Below, one piece after another: positions 50,256 to 60,868 of a stretch of DNA of 64,000 nt (its first letter is position 1; every line of letters begins with the position of its first letter). Under the pieces are notes generated by a model. The model was not told the DNA's origin. It saw only the letters and a list, made by a program, of their open reading frames with translations, and made no database searches. The position numbers and the translations under genes are program-made. The DNA is from Comamonas odontotermitis (GTDB lineage Bacteria > Pseudomonadota > Gammaproteobacteria > Burkholderiales > Burkholderiaceae_C): contig NZ_CP083451.1 of assembly GCF_020080045.1 (NCBI RefSeq), positions 2,108,001 to 2,172,000 on the forward strand. The letters run 5' to 3'.

Positions 50256-51374
50256 CTATTCCGTGCCCCGGAACCGCAGCGTGGACTGCCGCACCACTTC
50301 TGGCAGTTGCTGGGCCTCGCCATAGGCATCCCGCAGGCGGCGGGCGTCGTTCATGCCGTCATTCACGGTCTTGCGTAATTGCTGCAGGGCCTCGCGGCTG
50401 CCCTCGGGCACATGGCTCTGGATCTTCTGCATCGTGAGCAGAATATGCTCGCGCAGGCCAAACTGCTCGCTGGTAGCAGGGTCCACATAAGTGCCCTCCA
50501 GCCCGAAACGGCAGGCCTGGAAGCGGTTGTAGGTGTAGACCAGGTAATCATCTTCCTGGGGCTCGAAGGGGCTCTCGCTCAGGAACCAACTGCCCAGCGC
50601 CTGCACATAGGCGGCCAGCGCAGCGGCCCGTTCGATGGACAGCGGGGTATCGAACACCCGCACCTCCACCGTGCCAAACTCAGGCTTGGGGCGGATGTCC
50701 CAGTAGAAATCCTTCATGCTGTGGATCACGCCGGTGGCCGTCATCTTGTCAAAGTAGCGTTCAAAATCCTCCCAGTGCAGCGCAAACGGCGCCCGGCCCG
50801 ACAGCGGAAACGCAAACACCGAGTTGAGCCGCGCCGAATCGAATGCCGTGTCCTGCCCCTGCACGAAGGGGCTGGACGCCGACAGCGCAATGAAATGCGG
50901 AATGTAGCGCGACAGCCGGTGCAGCATCAAAAGCGCATCGTCTGCGCTTGGGCAGCCCACATGCACGTGCTGGCCAAAAATGGTGAACTGCTTGGTCAGG
51001 TAGCCATAGAGCGCCGTGATCTCCTTGAAGCGCGGCTTGTCGTAAATGCGCTGCTGGTGCCACTGCTGAAACGGATGCGTGCCGCCCCCTGCCAGCGCAA
51101 TATTGAGCCGGTCTGCGGCCTTGACCAGCGCGTCGCGCGTGGTCGTCAGCTGCTGCAGCGCGTCCTGCGCATCGCGGCAGATGCCGGTCGAAATTTCGAT
51201 CATGCTGGTTGTCACTTCGGGCACGATCGAGCCGGGCACCTGTGCATTCTTGAGCAAGGCCAGCATATCGGGCGCATAAGGCGTCAGGTTGTAGTGATTG
51301 GTGTTGACCAGCTGCAGCTCCAGCTCCACGCCCAGCGTCAGTGCATCGGATTGTTGGAAGGCTTCAAGCGTCAT
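50256..51374 (-). CDS. ybdK: Carboxylate-amine ligase, YbdK family (glutamate-cysteine ligase type 2)
   Basis: 372 residues. [47 protein letters not shown] and [20 protein letters not shown] are the conserved segments of this ATP-dependent ligase group; the glutamates of VELEL and the His of HVHVG line the active site. E. coli YbdK has weak gamma-glutamylcysteine synthetase activity, but the real reaction is unclear. It overlaps the downstream end of the antiporter gene by 11 bp on the same strand, so the two are probably co-transcribed. Confidence 0.9.
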   Translation of the reverse strand: MTLEAFQQSDALTLGVELELQLVNTNHYNLTPYAPDMLALLKNAQVPGSIVPEVTTSMIEISTGICRDAQDALQQLTTTRDALVKAADRLNIALAGGGTHPFQQWHQQRIYDKPRFKEITALYGYLTKQFTIFGQHVHVGCPSADDALLMLHRLSRYIPHFIALSASSPFVQGQDTAFDSARLNSVFAFPLSGRAPFALHWEDFERYFDKMTATGVIHSMKDFYWDIRPKPEFGTVEVRVFDTPLSIERAAALAAYVQALGSWFLSESPFEPQEDDYLVYTYNRFQACRFGLEGTYVDPATSEQFGLREHILLTMQKIQSHVPEGSREALQQLRKTVNDGMNDARRLRDAYGEAQQLPEVVRQSTLRFRGTE

Positions 51375-52686
51375 GGCGTTTCTCCTTGGCGTTCAGGGCA
51401 GACAGGCCAATGCCGCGATGCGCCTCGCCGCAGCGCCACAGGGCCAGCGATGCCAGCAGTACGCCCAGCACCTCGCACAGCACCACCATCGGCAACGCAA
51501 TGGCCGTCAGCGCCCCTGCCACGCCCGTATTCACCACCGCCCACTGCATGGCCAGGGCAGACGCCAGCACCAGCGCAAGGCCCGAGCTTGGCGACTGCGC
51601 ACAGGCCACCGGCCACTGCCGCTGCCACCCCAGGCCCGTACCCAGGCCCAGCAGCAGTACACCGCCCATCTTGCCCACCAGCCGGGCCAGTGCAGCGGCT
51701 GCGATCACGCTCACCAGACCTACCGAGGGAACCACCTGGCCCGCCATGCTGGCAACCAGTACGAACATCAGCAGGCTGAGCATGGTATTGGCTGCCATGA
51801 AGGCGCTGGGCCATACCAGCGGCTTGGGGCTCATGTTGCGCAGCAACAGCCCCGCCACCAGAAAGCCCAGCGCGGCCGATCCACCCCAGCGCGTGGCCAG
51901 CAGGCTCACCGCCACCAGCGCCGCCAGCATGTAGAGCGCGGTCGAATCGCTACGCGAAGACTGCCAGCGCAACACCGGCCACAATGCCACCGTGGTCAGC
52001 ACTGCCCATAGCACGGTCAGCCCCAGGCTCAGCAACAACTGGCCCAGGCCAGCGGCAGTGAGCACCAGGCTGGCCAGCGCGTCCTCCGCCCCTACTCCCA
52101 CCGCCGCAGCAGGCGACCAGGCCACGGTAATCACCAGGCCCAGGACCAGCGCATACACGCCGCTCAAGGTGGCCAGCAACAGGCTGCGGTCGGTGACGGC
52201 GCCACTCGCGCGCAGATCGGCCACCACACGCAGCAGCACGGCAGGTGATGCGGCCATGGCCACCACGCCGACACCCAGCGACACGGCCCAGCCCATGCCT
52301 AGCAACTGCAGCACGCCCGTTACCAAAACCAAGGCAGCCACCGATTCGGCAAGGCTTTGCAGCAGCAGCCAGGGCTGGCGCAGCAGCCATGACAGTGAAA
52401 TCTGCGACGCAGCCATCAGCAGGCTGGTGCCCACCGCCGTCTGCAGCAACACCTGCGTGTTGCCCTGCAACGGCCAGGGCAGATCGCCAAAGCCCAGCCA
52501 ACCTGCCAGCAGCCCCACCACCGTATAACCCAGCATGCGCGGAAAACCGCTGAGCCGGAACACCAGATGGCCCGCAATGGCGGCAGCAGCGACCAGCACA
52601 CACCAACTCATCAGTGGGCCAGCGTGTGCATCAAGCCAGCTGCCGATGTGCGGCGACGGCAAGATCGGTAGGGAATTCGGAGCCAT
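51364..52686 (-). CDS. Cation:proton antiporter, CPA2 (Kef-type) membrane domain
   Basis: 440 residues with 11-13 membrane helices and no cytosolic TrkA-N domain. [20 protein letters not shown] resembles the start of Kef/CPA2 proteins (hyPxilGYLlaGil). [13 protein letters not shown] occurs in the second half. It is poor in charged residues in the core where ion-binding Asp would sit, so a K+ or Na+ role is uncertain. It precedes ybdK and overlaps its start. Confidence 0.7.
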   Translation of the reverse strand: MAPNSLPILPSPHIGSWLDAHAGPLMSWCVLVAAAAIAGHLVFRLSGFPRMLGYTVVGLLAGWLGFGDLPWPLQGNTQVLLQTAVGTSLLMAASQISLSWLLRQPWLLLQSLAESVAALVLVTGVLQLLGMGWAVSLGVGVVAMAASPAVLLRVVADLRASGAVTDRSLLLATLSGVYALVLGLVITVAWSPAAAVGVGAEDALASLVLTAAGLGQLLLSLGLTVLWAVLTTVALWPVLRWQSSRSDSTALYMLAALVAVSLLATRWGGSAALGFLVAGLLLRNMSPKPLVWPSAFMAANTMLSLLMFVLVASMAGQVVPSVGLVSVIAAAALARLVGKMGGVLLLGLGTGLGWQRQWPVACAQSPSSGLALVLASALAMQWAVVNTGVAGALTAIALPMVVLCEVLGVLLASLALWRCGEAHRGIGLSALNAKEKRHDA

Positions 52687-53431
52687 AGGCGCCCTCCTGT
52701 ATCGGATGCTGCGGCCGCTTCAGGCAGCGCCACAGACGGGTTGGTGCAGACAGTGTTGCGGAAAGTGACGACCTCGGTCGCAAGACATGGCCGGCCAGCA
52801 GCCAGAAGACGCAACACCTGCAAGACAGCAGCTGACATGGCAGTACAGATCACAACACGCGCCGCACTTGCCACGGCGGTCAGCCCGCAAATGGAAACAA
52901 ACCGGAAACTCACTTACATAATAAGAGGCAAGATTCAAACACCTGCTCAAAACCTTTCGAGAAAAGGCTTTGTCTTACAGCAGTGCTGCACATTCCGCCC
53001 AGAAATTGCCCAATATCAAAAATGCTGCCAGCGCGCACTCAATGGACATCTTAAGCTCTATAAACAATAGCAATCGGCCACCTCCCTGGTACTGCTTGCC
53101 AAGCCTTGTTGCAGCCAGTCGGCGATGAAATGCGCTGTGGTTGGTGCCCGCCAGGGCGCAATGGCAGCGGCGCTTGCAGCACGGCCAGCAGCAGACACTG
53201 TCGTGCGCAAGACAGCCACCTCTACCGGCAACCCGGCCGGCGGCTATTTTTCTGCACAATGGCATGCAGCTATGCGTATGCATGGCCGTGCAGTTGCCAA
53301 AAGCGCTGGGCCTGAAGCCCAAAATAGCCAAAAATAGTGATACAACCGAACGCCCAAGCCACACCGCGCGCCATCAGGCCGCCCCAGGCGGTGCAGGCGT
53401 TCCACCAACGGATGACACAGGGGATACACAC
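52687..53431. other. Gene-free stretch
   Basis: About 745 bp between the antiporter and the Bug-type protein, both of which are transcribed away from it. The composition shifts from GC-rich to mixed. Open frames here are short or out of character; no repeat or RNA gene recognised. Confidence 0.5.
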
Positions 53432-54406
53432 ATGAAAAGACTGCTACTGGGTGGCGTGGCCGCCGTACTGACACTGGGCACCGTCATCCACACCCATGCG
53501 GCAGACGCCTGGCCTGCCAAGCCACTGACACTGGTGGTGCCTTTTGGCGCAGGCTCCAGCCCCGACATCATGGCACGCATCGTGGGCGAAGAGGCGGCCA
53601 AGACGCTCAAGCAGTCCATCATCGTGCAGAACAAACCCGGAGCCAGCGGCAACCTGGGCACCGATGTGATCGCCAAGGCCAAGCCCGATGGCTACACCTT
53701 TGGCGTCTCCATCACCGGCCCCATGGTCAACAACGCCGTCATCTACAAAAACCTGCCCTACAACCCGCAAACGGACCTGACGCCGCTCACCATGGGTGTG
53801 CACCAGTACAACGTGCTGGTGGTGGCCGCCAACTCGCCCATCCGGTCGCTGGCCGACTTGGTGGCCGAATCCAAAAAGCCCAATGCACGCCTCAACTTCC
53901 CAAGCACCGGCGCAGGTACGGTATCGCACCTGGCGGTGGAACTGCTGCTTGACCGCGTAGGCGGCAAGGCAGTGCACGTACCCTACAAATCGTCGCCAGA
54001 CGCAGTGACCTCGCTGCTGAGCGGCGACACCAGCTTTGCCGCACTGCCGCCGGTTGCCGTTGTGCCCATGATCCAGGACGGCCGCCTGCGGCCGCTGGCC
54101 GCTGTCTCGGCCAAGCGCCTGGAGTTTCTGCCGGAGCTGCCCACGGTGGCCGAACTAGGCTACCCCGGCGTGGAAGGCTCGGGCTGGATCGGATTTTTTG
54201 CCCCCGCAGGCATTGCCCCCGCCACCAAGGCCCAGTTGAACGCTGCGCTCGTGAAGGCCCTGGAAACCCCTGAGGTCAAAACCCGCCTCAAGGGCATGAA
54301 CATGGAAGCCGCCCCCTCCTCGCCAGAGGCATTCGCCAAATACATGGACGACGAACGCCAACGCTGGTGGCCGCTGATCAAGCGCCTGAGTTTGAGCGAG
54401 AACTGA
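53432..54406 (+). CDS. Bug-family tripartite tricarboxylate transporter receptor protein
   Basis: 324 residues. Signal peptide MKRLLLGGVAAVLTLGTV with cleavage near HAAD. WPAKPLTLVVPFGAGSSPD and VQNKPGASGNLGTD are Bug signatures, with VPYKSSPDAVTSLLSGD lining the cleft. Bug proteins bind carboxylates or amides in the periplasm; here no TctA/TctB-like membrane genes follow, so it is an orphan receptor as is common in Burkholderiales. ATG 53432 starts the signal peptide; the longer frame is not credible. Confidence 0.9.
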   Translation: MKRLLLGGVAAVLTLGTVIHTHAADAWPAKPLTLVVPFGAGSSPDIMARIVGEEAAKTLKQSIIVQNKPGASGNLGTDVIAKAKPDGYTFGVSITGPMVNNAVIYKNLPYNPQTDLTPLTMGVHQYNVLVVAANSPIRSLADLVAESKKPNARLNFPSTGAGTVSHLAVELLLDRVGGKAVHVPYKSSPDAVTSLLSGDTSFAALPPVAVVPMIQDGRLRPLAAVSAKRLEFLPELPTVAELGYPGVEGSGWIGFFAPAGIAPATKAQLNAALVKALETPEVKTRLKGMNMEAAPSSPEAFAKYMDDERQRWWPLIKRLSLSEN

Positions 54407-54427
54407 GTACGAGTACACAAAGAACGG

Positions 54428-54455
54428 AAAAACGGCGTCCAGGGACGCCGTTTTT
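54428..54455. terminator. Bidirectional intrinsic terminator
   Basis: AACGGCGTC pairs with GACGCCGTT (9-bp stem, 4-nt or shorter loop), with AAA before and TTT after, serving the Bug gene and the converging isochorismate synthase gene. Confidence 0.88.
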
Positions 54456-54500
54456 CATGGCTACCAAATGACGGGAATCAAATGGCAACGAATAACAGTC

Positions 54501-55661
54501 TTATGCAATCGCCCGCATGAAAGTAGCCATCTTGGTTTCGGTTTCGCGGATTTCGCTGTCGGGGTCAGACCCGGCAACCGTGCCTGCGCCAGCATACAGG
54601 CGCAGGGTACGGTGGCCGTCGTAGCGCGCGCAGCGCAGGGTCAACGCCCATTCGCCGTCGCCGCACTCGCGCTGCCAGCCCACCAGGCCGGCAAAGTATT
54701 CGCGGTCAAACGGCTCCAGCGCCTGGATGTGGCCAAAGGCCTGTGCGGTGGGAAAGCCGCAGATTGCGGGCGTCGGGTGCAGTTGGCAAGCCAGGTCGAG
54801 CGCGGTCATGGCCGGGTCTTTGAGCTCGCCGGTAATAAAGGTGGACAGGTGCCACAGCGCATCGGTACCGATCACCGAGGGGCCGTCGGGCACCTCCAGC
54901 GTGCTGCAGTGTTCGCGCAGGATGCGCACGATGTCGTTCACCACGTAGGAGTGCTCGCGCAGGTCTTTTTCCGAAATCGCCAAACCGTCTTTGCGGGCCT
55001 GGTCTTGCTCTGGGTCGGCATGGCGCGGAATGGAGCCCGCCAGCGGGTTGATGAAGACGCGCGCGCCTTCGCGGCGTACCAGCAGCTCGGGGCTCGCACC
55101 CAGCATGACGGCGGCTGGCTCGGTGTGGCTGCCTTCTTCCCAGCAGGGTATGGCGAAGGTATAGCCCTGCGCATTGCGCCGCAGCAGATCGGCCAGCACG
55201 GTGTCGTAGGCGATGGGGGCGTCCAGCTCCACGTCCATGGCGCGCGAGAGCACGATCTTGCTGACACCGCCTTCTGCATACAGTTGGAGGGCGGCGCGTA
55301 CCATGTCGCCATAAGCTTCAGGCGCTGGCACGGGCTGGCGGCTGGTGACCGCCGGGCGCGCCCTGCGGCCTGTGATGGCAGCGAGGCCAGCGCGATCAGG
55401 GGTCGCGGATTGCTGCACCGAGCGCGGTATGGTGAAGCTGCCGGGGCGTGCGCTGTCAAAAGGCACGAGGCCAAACAGCAGCGGTTCGGCAATGCCCTGC
55501 GCCTTGGCGCGCGCAAACAGTTGCTGCACAGCGTCCGCCGAGGCGGTGGTGAAGGCGCTCACCGCGCCATCGAGCCCCGTTGAACGAAACTGCTGCGCAG
55601 GCGAGGCAAAAAATACATCCCCGTTGTGCATGCCATCCAGCAGCCAGCTTGGCTCAGTCAT
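54501..55661 (-). CDS. Isochorismate synthase (EntC/DhbC/PchA family)
   Basis: 386 residues, chorismate-binding fold. [53 protein letters not shown] and [16 protein letters not shown] are conserved steps of the Mg2+-dependent chorismate enzymes; CGFP and the AGAGIV-like end fit isochorismate synthase. Such enzymes start catecholate siderophores, salicylate or menaquinone. No entBAE, menD or salicylate gene is adjacent, so the product's use is open. ATG 55661 is chosen because AGGAAA lies 7 nt upstream; METQE at 55682 is the alternative. Confidence 0.85.
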   Translation of the reverse strand: MTEPSWLLDGMHNGDVFFASPAQQFRSTGLDGAVSAFTTASADAVQQLFARAKAQGIAEPLLFGLVPFDSARPGSFTIPRSVQQSATPDRAGLAAITGRRARPAVTSRQPVPAPEAYGDMVRAALQLYAEGGVSKIVLSRAMDVELDAPIAYDTVLADLLRRNAQGYTFAIPCWEEGSHTEPAAVMLGASPELLVRREGARVFINPLAGSIPRHADPEQDQARKDGLAISEKDLREHSYVVNDIVRILREHCSTLEVPDGPSVIGTDALWHLSTFITGELKDPAMTALDLACQLHPTPAICGFPTAQAFGHIQALEPFDREYFAGLVGWQRECGDGEWALTLRCARYDGHRTLRLYAGAGTVAGSDPDSEIRETETKMATFMRAIA

Positions 55662-56128
55662 AACGATTTCCTGTGTCTCCATGTTTTTGGTATCCGCAGC
55701 CGCCCCGCTTGCACAGCAGGGCACATGGGCCGCAGATGCAGAGCTTGGGATTGTAGGGTTGCATGCGCCCTGGGCCCCCCTGCCCCCATGGCAATGGAGG
55801 CTGCGTTGTCCGCCCCGGGACAGCCGGGCGCGGGACGCGGATGCTCTGTATTCGTTGTTATCACTTCAGCCGCGAAAAATGTGATTCTCCATATACTTTT
55901 GAGCGTCAGCGCACGCCCGGCATGTGCAGATTGCTATCATTTTTGTTTATTGTTGCTACCGCAAATATCCGAGCAGTTTGTGGTGCCTCCGTGCTGCGCC
56001 TGAAACCGGTTGCAATCGCAACCCTATGATGACAGCCCCGATGCAGCTGGCCAAAAGCACGAAAGAGCCCGCCCGCTACCACCCGTAGCCCTGCGTTCAT
56101 TGCCGCCCCCGCCCTTTGGCTGCCACCC
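55662..56128. other. Gene-free stretch upstream of isochorismate synthase
   Basis: About 470 bp shared by two divergent genes. It holds a short TGCTATCA stretch resembling the dispersed repeat core (near 55933). No Fur site or promoter can be assigned with confidence. Confidence 0.45.
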
Positions 56129-57211
56129 ATGGCCAGGCACTGCGGCGCACTGCTCTTTCGCATCACTACATTCCGCATTTCCGCACCCTGCGTTACGCCT
56201 TGCTCTGCCGGGCGGTGCAGCGGCGCGGGGTGCTTTGCCTTTGGTCTGGATACTCTCGTGCTTGCCTTTTTGACCCGTTTTTTCCCCGTGTGGGCCGCCT
56301 TGATGGCTGTTGTTGCCTACGCAGCGCCGTCGGCATTTCTGGGCTTCAAGCCCCATATCGCCCAATTGTTGATGTTGATCATGTTTGCCATGGGCGTGAC
56401 CTTGCGGGTGAGCGATTTCACCCGCGTGCTGCAGCGGCCCGCACCGATTGCGGCGGGCCTGTTTCTGCACTACCTCATCATGCCGCTGGCCGCATGGCTG
56501 ATTGCCAAGTCCTTGCAGATGCCGCCCGAGCTGACGGCCGGGATGGTGCTGGTGGGCAGCGTGGCAAGCGGCACTTCATCCAATGTGATGATTTTTCTCT
56601 CCAAGGGCGATGTGGCGCTGTCAGTCACCATCAGCGCGCTTTCCACCCTGGTGGGCATTGTGGCTACGCCTCTGCTCGCACGCCTTTATATTTCGGCATC
56701 GATCGATGTGCCGGTGAGCGCGCTGCTCATGGAGATTGCGCAGATTGTGCTGCTGCCCATTGGCCTGGGCCTGGTGCTCAACCATTTCTGGCATGCGCAG
56801 ATCAAACGTGTCGAGCGTCTGTTGCCGCTGGTGTCGATGGTGGCCATTTTGCTGGTGCTCTCGACGGTGGTGGCACTCAGCCGCGACCGCATTGCCACCG
56901 TGGGTGGCGTGGTGGTTGCCGGGGTGATTGCACACAACCTGATCGGTTACCTGGGCGGCTACTGGGGCGGGCGCCTGCTGGGTTTTGACAAATCGGTGTG
57001 CCGCACGCTGGCCATTGAGGTGGGCATGCAGAATTCCGGCCTGGCAGCCAGCCTGGGGGCCAAGTTCTTCAGCCCCATGGCTGCGCTGCCGGGCGCCATT
57101 TTCTCGGTGTGGCACAACATTTCGGGCTCGCTCCTGGCGGGCTACTGGTCGAGCCGCCCCACCGGCACGGCCAATGACCATGTGCGGCGCGAAGACGTGG
57201 CCCTACACTGA
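56129..57211 (+). CDS. Bile acid:sodium symporter (BASS) family transporter
   Basis: Up to 360 residues with about 10 membrane helices. [41 protein letters not shown] and [18 protein letters not shown] are the BASS signatures, with the crossing-helix motifs ([14 protein letters not shown]) that hold sodium and substrate. It imports organic anions such as pyruvate, pantoate or bile-acid-like compounds; the substrate is unknown. The first ~43 residues are Cys-rich and unlike the family, so GTG 56258 (~317 residues) is a credible true start. Confidence 0.85.
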   Translation: MARHCGALLFRITTFRISAPCVTPCSAGRCSGAGCFAFGLDTLVLAFLTRFFPVWAALMAVVAYAAPSAFLGFKPHIAQLLMLIMFAMGVTLRVSDFTRVLQRPAPIAAGLFLHYLIMPLAAWLIAKSLQMPPELTAGMVLVGSVASGTSSNVMIFLSKGDVALSVTISALSTLVGIVATPLLARLYISASIDVPVSALLMEIAQIVLLPIGLGLVLNHFWHAQIKRVERLLPLVSMVAILLVLSTVVALSRDRIATVGGVVVAGVIAHNLIGYLGGYWGGRLLGFDKSVCRTLAIEVGMQNSGLAASLGAKFFSPMAALPGAIFSVWHNISGSLLAGYWSSRPTGTANDHVRREDVALH

Positions 57212-57250
57212 TTGGACCCGGAATTCTGTATAAGAAGTACTTCTGACGCA

Positions 57251-57283
57251 GAGCTGATAAGCGCTATCCGCTATCAAATCAGG
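57251..57283. repeat. Dispersed intergenic repeat, copy D
   Basis: GAGCTGATAAGCGCTATCCG followed by CTATCAAATCAGG; shares the AAGCGC and CTATCAA cores with copies A-C and E. It overlaps the 3' end of the DUF4130 gene. Confidence 0.45.
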
Positions 57284-58202
57284 AATCTTCACCAGCGCCA
57301 GCAGCCTCGCCTTCACCTGGGTCATCGCCCATCGCGGCCAGCATGTGCCCCGTGCGGCTGCGGGCCGTGGCAACCAGGGCGCTGATCGCCTGGGTTTCGG
57401 GCAGGTTCTTCCAGTAGCGGCGCGGCATTTCACGCAGCATGGCCTGCTCCTTGAGGCGCGCGGGGTTGAAGGTGGATTGGTAGTAGGCAAGCCAGAGCGC
57501 CTCGCCCGCATCGGGCCCGGGCGCCTGGGCAGCCGTGGCGCCGGGCGCCCATTGCAGGGCGTGCAGATCCCACAGCACGCTGCAATCAGGGCTGAGAATG
57601 GCCCAGCGCATATTGGTAAAGCGCCGCATGAAAAAGCCCGAGGCTGCGCGCACGATGTGGTGCTCCGGCTCGAACCAGGCCACGTGCAGCGGCTCGCCGC
57701 TCGCATCCTGCGCGGGCCGAAAGCGCACAAATGCGTGCATTTTGTGGATTTCGCGCCCCACGGCATGGGCCAGGCGCTCCAGATCGCGCCAGTCGGCATC
57801 CAGCGCGTCGCCTGCCAGTTGGGGCATGCGCTGCACGCGCCACAGCCAGCGGTAGCACAGCGCAAAGCGCGCCGGGTTGCGGTGGCAGCAGGCATCGCGC
57901 AGCACGGCCAGTTGTGCCTTGCGGATATGCACGGGCCGGCCAGGGGCTGGCACCAGGAGATCCAGTGCATCAGGTGTCAGCACCCGGTCTTGCGCAGAAG
58001 AGAGTTTGCCGTCGGCAAACAGGTCGCCTTCTGCAGCGCGAGTGGCCAGCGTGTCGTTCCACCGCCAGTGAACGCCGTCAGGTGCAGCGCCCAGGGCCAG
58101 CAATGCCCGCGCCGCTTGCCGAAAGCCCGCAAAATCATCGGGCGCGTCCAGCAGCACGCTCAGCGCCTGCCCGCTCTCTGCTCCATATGGCGCGGCCCGC
58201 AT
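57279..58202 (-). CDS. DUF4130 protein, partner of the radical SAM DNA-repair-like enzyme
   Basis: 307 residues, TIGR03915-type. RLAHAVGREIHKMHAFVRFR, HVAWFEPEHHIVRAASGFFM and WLAYYQSTFNPARLKEQAML are the DUF4130 landmarks (in pieces), ending REMPRRYWKNLPET. The family is linked to uracil-DNA-glycosylase-like chemistry in some bacteria and is nearly always beside the radical SAM gene found here. ATG 58202 lies 3 bp after the partner's stop, so the two are translated together. Expected role: excision or reversal of a DNA lesion; unproven. Confidence 0.88.
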   Translation of the reverse strand: MRAAPYGAESGQALSVLLDAPDDFAGFRQAARALLALGAAPDGVHWRWNDTLATRAAEGDLFADGKLSSAQDRVLTPDALDLLVPAPGRPVHIRKAQLAVLRDACCHRNPARFALCYRWLWRVQRMPQLAGDALDADWRDLERLAHAVGREIHKMHAFVRFRPAQDASGEPLHVAWFEPEHHIVRAASGFFMRRFTNMRWAILSPDCSVLWDLHALQWAPGATAAQAPGPDAGEALWLAYYQSTFNPARLKEQAMLREMPRRYWKNLPETQAISALVATARSRTGHMLAAMGDDPGEGEAAGAGEDS

Positions 58203-58204
58203 GC

Positions 58205-59533
58205 TCAGAACAGCGCCATCTGGCCCGCAGCGGTCAGGTGCATGCCGCTGTGCCTGCGCTGCACGGCGCCCTGCGCCATCTGCGCAATCAACTGTTCGCG
58301 CAATTGGGCGCTCTCCAGGGCCCCGGGGCGGGGGTGGTAATCGGCCAATTCCACAAAGGCCAGCACCTTGGCGCTGGCCACATGCAGTTGCTGCAGATCG
58401 GCCAGGCGCAGGCTGCGCACGCTCCGCGCGGCCAGCAGGCGCTCCACGCTGCGCCCACCCAGGCCGGGCACGCGCAGCAGCCATTCCTTAGGCGCGCGGT
58501 TCAGGTTGATGGGGAAATGCTGGCGGTGCGCCAGCGCCCAGGCCAGCTTGGGGTCGATTTCCAGATCCAGCATGCCAGTGGCGCCGGGGGCGATGATCTC
58601 TTCGTGCGCAAAGCCATAAAAGCGCATCAGCCAGTCCGCCTGGTACAGGCGGTGTTCGCGGATCAGGGGCGGCGCCTGCAGCGGCAGGTCGGCTGACGCA
58701 TTCGGTATGGGACTGAACGCCGAGTAGTACACGCGGCGCAGCCGGTGGCCGGTATAGAGCGCGCTGCTGGTGCGCAGTATGACGGCATCGCTTGCGCCAT
58801 CAGCCCCCACGATCATCTGCGTGCTTTGCCCACCCGGCGCATACCGCGCAGGCCTGGCGCGGCGCGCACGCTGCGCGCCGGGCAGCGACACGGGCTTTTG
58901 GGCGGCGTGCGCCTGGCCCTCCTGCCTTGCCTCGTCGATATGTCTGGCGACATCGCCCATGGCCGATGCGATGCCGGAAGCGCTTTTTTCGGGGGCGAGC
59001 TGCTGAAGGCCTTGCGAGGTAGGCAGCTCGATATTGATGCTCAGGCGGTCTGCATGGCGCCCGGCGAGCGCCAGCAGTTGGGGGTCTGCATCAGGAATGG
59101 TCTTGAGGTGGATGTAGCCGCGAAAATCATGGTCTTCTCGCAGGCTGCGTGCTACTTCCACCAGCTGCTCCATGGTGTAATTGGACGACTGGATGATGCC
59201 GCTGGAAAGAAACAGCCCCTCGATGCAGTTGCGGCGGTAGAAATCCAGGGTGAGCGCCACCACTTCGGCCGCCGTGAACCGTGCCCGCTGCACATTGGAG
59301 CTTTTGCGGTTGATGCAGTAGCGGCAGTCGTAGATGCAGAAGTTAGTGAGCAGTATCTTGAGCAGCGACACGCAGCGGCCATCTGGCGTGTAACTGTGGC
59401 AGATGCCCATGCCTTCTGCCGACCCCATGCCCTTGCCACCCAGCGAGTCGCGCCCCTTGACGCCGCTGGATGCACAGCTGGCGTCGTACTTGGCAGCGTC
59501 TGCCAGAATGCGGAGCTTGGCGATGGTTTGCAT
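58205..59533 (-). CDS. Putative DNA modification/repair radical SAM protein
   Basis: 442 residues, TIGR03916-type. Radical SAM cysteines lie in CIYDCRYC (CX3CX2C), just after LLTNF; GLFLSSGIIQSSNYTMEQL and YIHLKTIPDADPQLL follow as in the family. The C-terminal third has helix-hairpin-helix character (PINLNRAPKEWLLRVPGLGG, RLADLQQLHV), fitting DNA binding. Together with the DUF4130 protein it forms a two-gene cassette thought to act on damaged or modified DNA. ATG 59533 is chosen as the family starts MxxIAKLRILADAAKYD. Confidence 0.9.
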   Translation of the reverse strand: MQTIAKLRILADAAKYDASCASSGVKGRDSLGGKGMGSAEGMGICHSYTPDGRCVSLLKILLTNFCIYDCRYCINRKSSNVQRARFTAAEVVALTLDFYRRNCIEGLFLSSGIIQSSNYTMEQLVEVARSLREDHDFRGYIHLKTIPDADPQLLALAGRHADRLSINIELPTSQGLQQLAPEKSASGIASAMGDVARHIDEARQEGQAHAAQKPVSLPGAQRARRARPARYAPGGQSTQMIVGADGASDAVILRTSSALYTGHRLRRVYYSAFSPIPNASADLPLQAPPLIREHRLYQADWLMRFYGFAHEEIIAPGATGMLDLEIDPKLAWALAHRQHFPINLNRAPKEWLLRVPGLGGRSVERLLAARSVRSLRLADLQQLHVASAKVLAFVELADYHPRPGALESAQLREQLIAQMAQGAVQRRHSGMHLTAAGQMALF

Positions 59534-59625
59534 AGAATACTGTAAATAACAACAGTATTTTATCAAAACCCGGTTGCTACGCAGCAAAGCTGCCCGTGAA
59601 TAGCCGAATATAGATAAATCAGTCT

Positions 59626-59670
59626 TCAGCGCTTTGCTGAATTGCGCCCATTGCTATCAAATTGATAGAT
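59626..59670. repeat. Dispersed intergenic repeat, copy E
   Basis: CAGCGCTTTGCTGAATTGCG, then TTGCTATCAAATTGATAGAT. The second half is a palindrome close to copy A. Confidence 0.5.
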
Positions 59671-59718
59671 AAATTACCAATCCCGGGCCCCCCATCGCAC
59701 CATCACGCACACCACCAC

Positions 59719-60705
59719 TCAGGCCGCCAGTTGGCGAATGCGCTGCTCCCGCCTGGATGGATCATCAGCGCCATCGCCATTGCCAAATAGCCTGTCAAAC
59801 CACTTTCTCTCGTCCAGCTGCCGCACGTCCATCAGATGCAGATCAGCCGCTGTTTCGGTGCGTGGCAGCAGTACCAGGGCCTCGGTGCCGCGCTGCCACA
59901 CGGTGTTGGGCAGGTCCTGCATGTGGGCAGCGGAGTGCGGCTCTTGCAGCACGGGCGGGCCAAAACGCTGCTGCACATCGGCCAGCAAGGGGCCGATGGG
60001 GACGTCCTTGTATTCCACCGTGATGCTGTCCACCGCCCTGTCGCCCTGTGCGCGCAACTGCGACTCGGTAAAGAGCGGCGCCTCACCCGCTCGCAAGGGA
60101 CGGATGATGCCAGCGGGCATCTGCTCGGCCACGATGCTGAGCCTTTGATACGGTAAGCCCAGTACATTGCCGTACAGGCCCCATGCGGCTTCTGCCAGCG
60201 CCTGGGCGGTTTCCACCGTCGCTGCCTTGCCTGCGGGCCACGTGGCCAGCACCAGTGCCACGGCCCTGGCCCAATCGGGCTCGCCTGCCTTGGCGCGCGC
60301 CTGCAGTCTGGCAGCTGCAGAAGCGGCTGCTGGCGATGGTGCCTGGGGATCGGCTACGCCCAGTGCAGCCAGTGCCGCGAGCCACAGGCGGTCTCGCAAT
60401 TGGCTGGCCTGCATGTCAAGGCCCCAATCCGGCACCACGGCCAGCGCAGGCTGCGCCGTCAGTGCCAGCACCACCGGCAAACCCAGGCACAGTGGCGGCG
60501 CCCACTCGGAGCCGTCGGCAGTCTTGCGTGGCAGGGTGAAAAATTGATCGCTGGCCAAGTCTGGCGCCAGGGCGCCACCGCCTTGCGCAGGAGTGCGCGA
60601 CGCGGCGCCCTCGCTCTCTTTCTGGCAGGCTGCCAGTGCCGGCAACAGGAGCATGCAGCTACTCCATGCCAGCCAGCGCCTGCGTGTCGATGGTTGTATT
60701 TGCAT
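59719..60705 (-). CDS. Lipoprotein of unknown function
   Basis: 328 residues. Start MQIQPSTRRRWLAWSSCMLL, lipobox LAAC followed by QKESEG, so it is a lipid-anchored periplasmic protein. The body is Ala-rich and helical, with no motif I recognise; TVEYKDVPIGPLLADVQQRFG and WFDRLFGNGDGADD are its more distinctive parts. It is divergent from the asparaginase gene across 163 bp. ATG 60705 starts the signal peptide. Confidence 0.7.
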   Translation of the reverse strand: MQIQPSTRRRWLAWSSCMLLLPALAACQKESEGAASRTPAQGGGALAPDLASDQFFTLPRKTADGSEWAPPLCLGLPVVLALTAQPALAVVPDWGLDMQASQLRDRLWLAALAALGVADPQAPSPAAASAAARLQARAKAGEPDWARAVALVLATWPAGKAATVETAQALAEAAWGLYGNVLGLPYQRLSIVAEQMPAGIIRPLRAGEAPLFTESQLRAQGDRAVDSITVEYKDVPIGPLLADVQQRFGPPVLQEPHSAAHMQDLPNTVWQRGTEALVLLPRTETAADLHLMDVRQLDERKWFDRLFGNGDGADDPSRREQRIRQLAA

Positions 60706-60868
60706 TGCCGCGCATTGTAGGGGCCGGTTAAGCGCGCGACAGCATGCGCGGTGCGAAACCACGCGCAGCACCCACAATGCTCCTGCCTGCAGCCCCCATG
60801 TGCAAAGCACGCAATGTGCGCACCGTGTGCGGTGCATGCAGGCGATTCACCATACGAGGAGACTGCCC

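Noticed and set aside
55850..56000. Fur box for the isochorismate synthase gene
   Set aside because: The AT-rich stretch with TGCTATCATTTTTG has too few matches to the GATAATGATAATCATTATC pattern.
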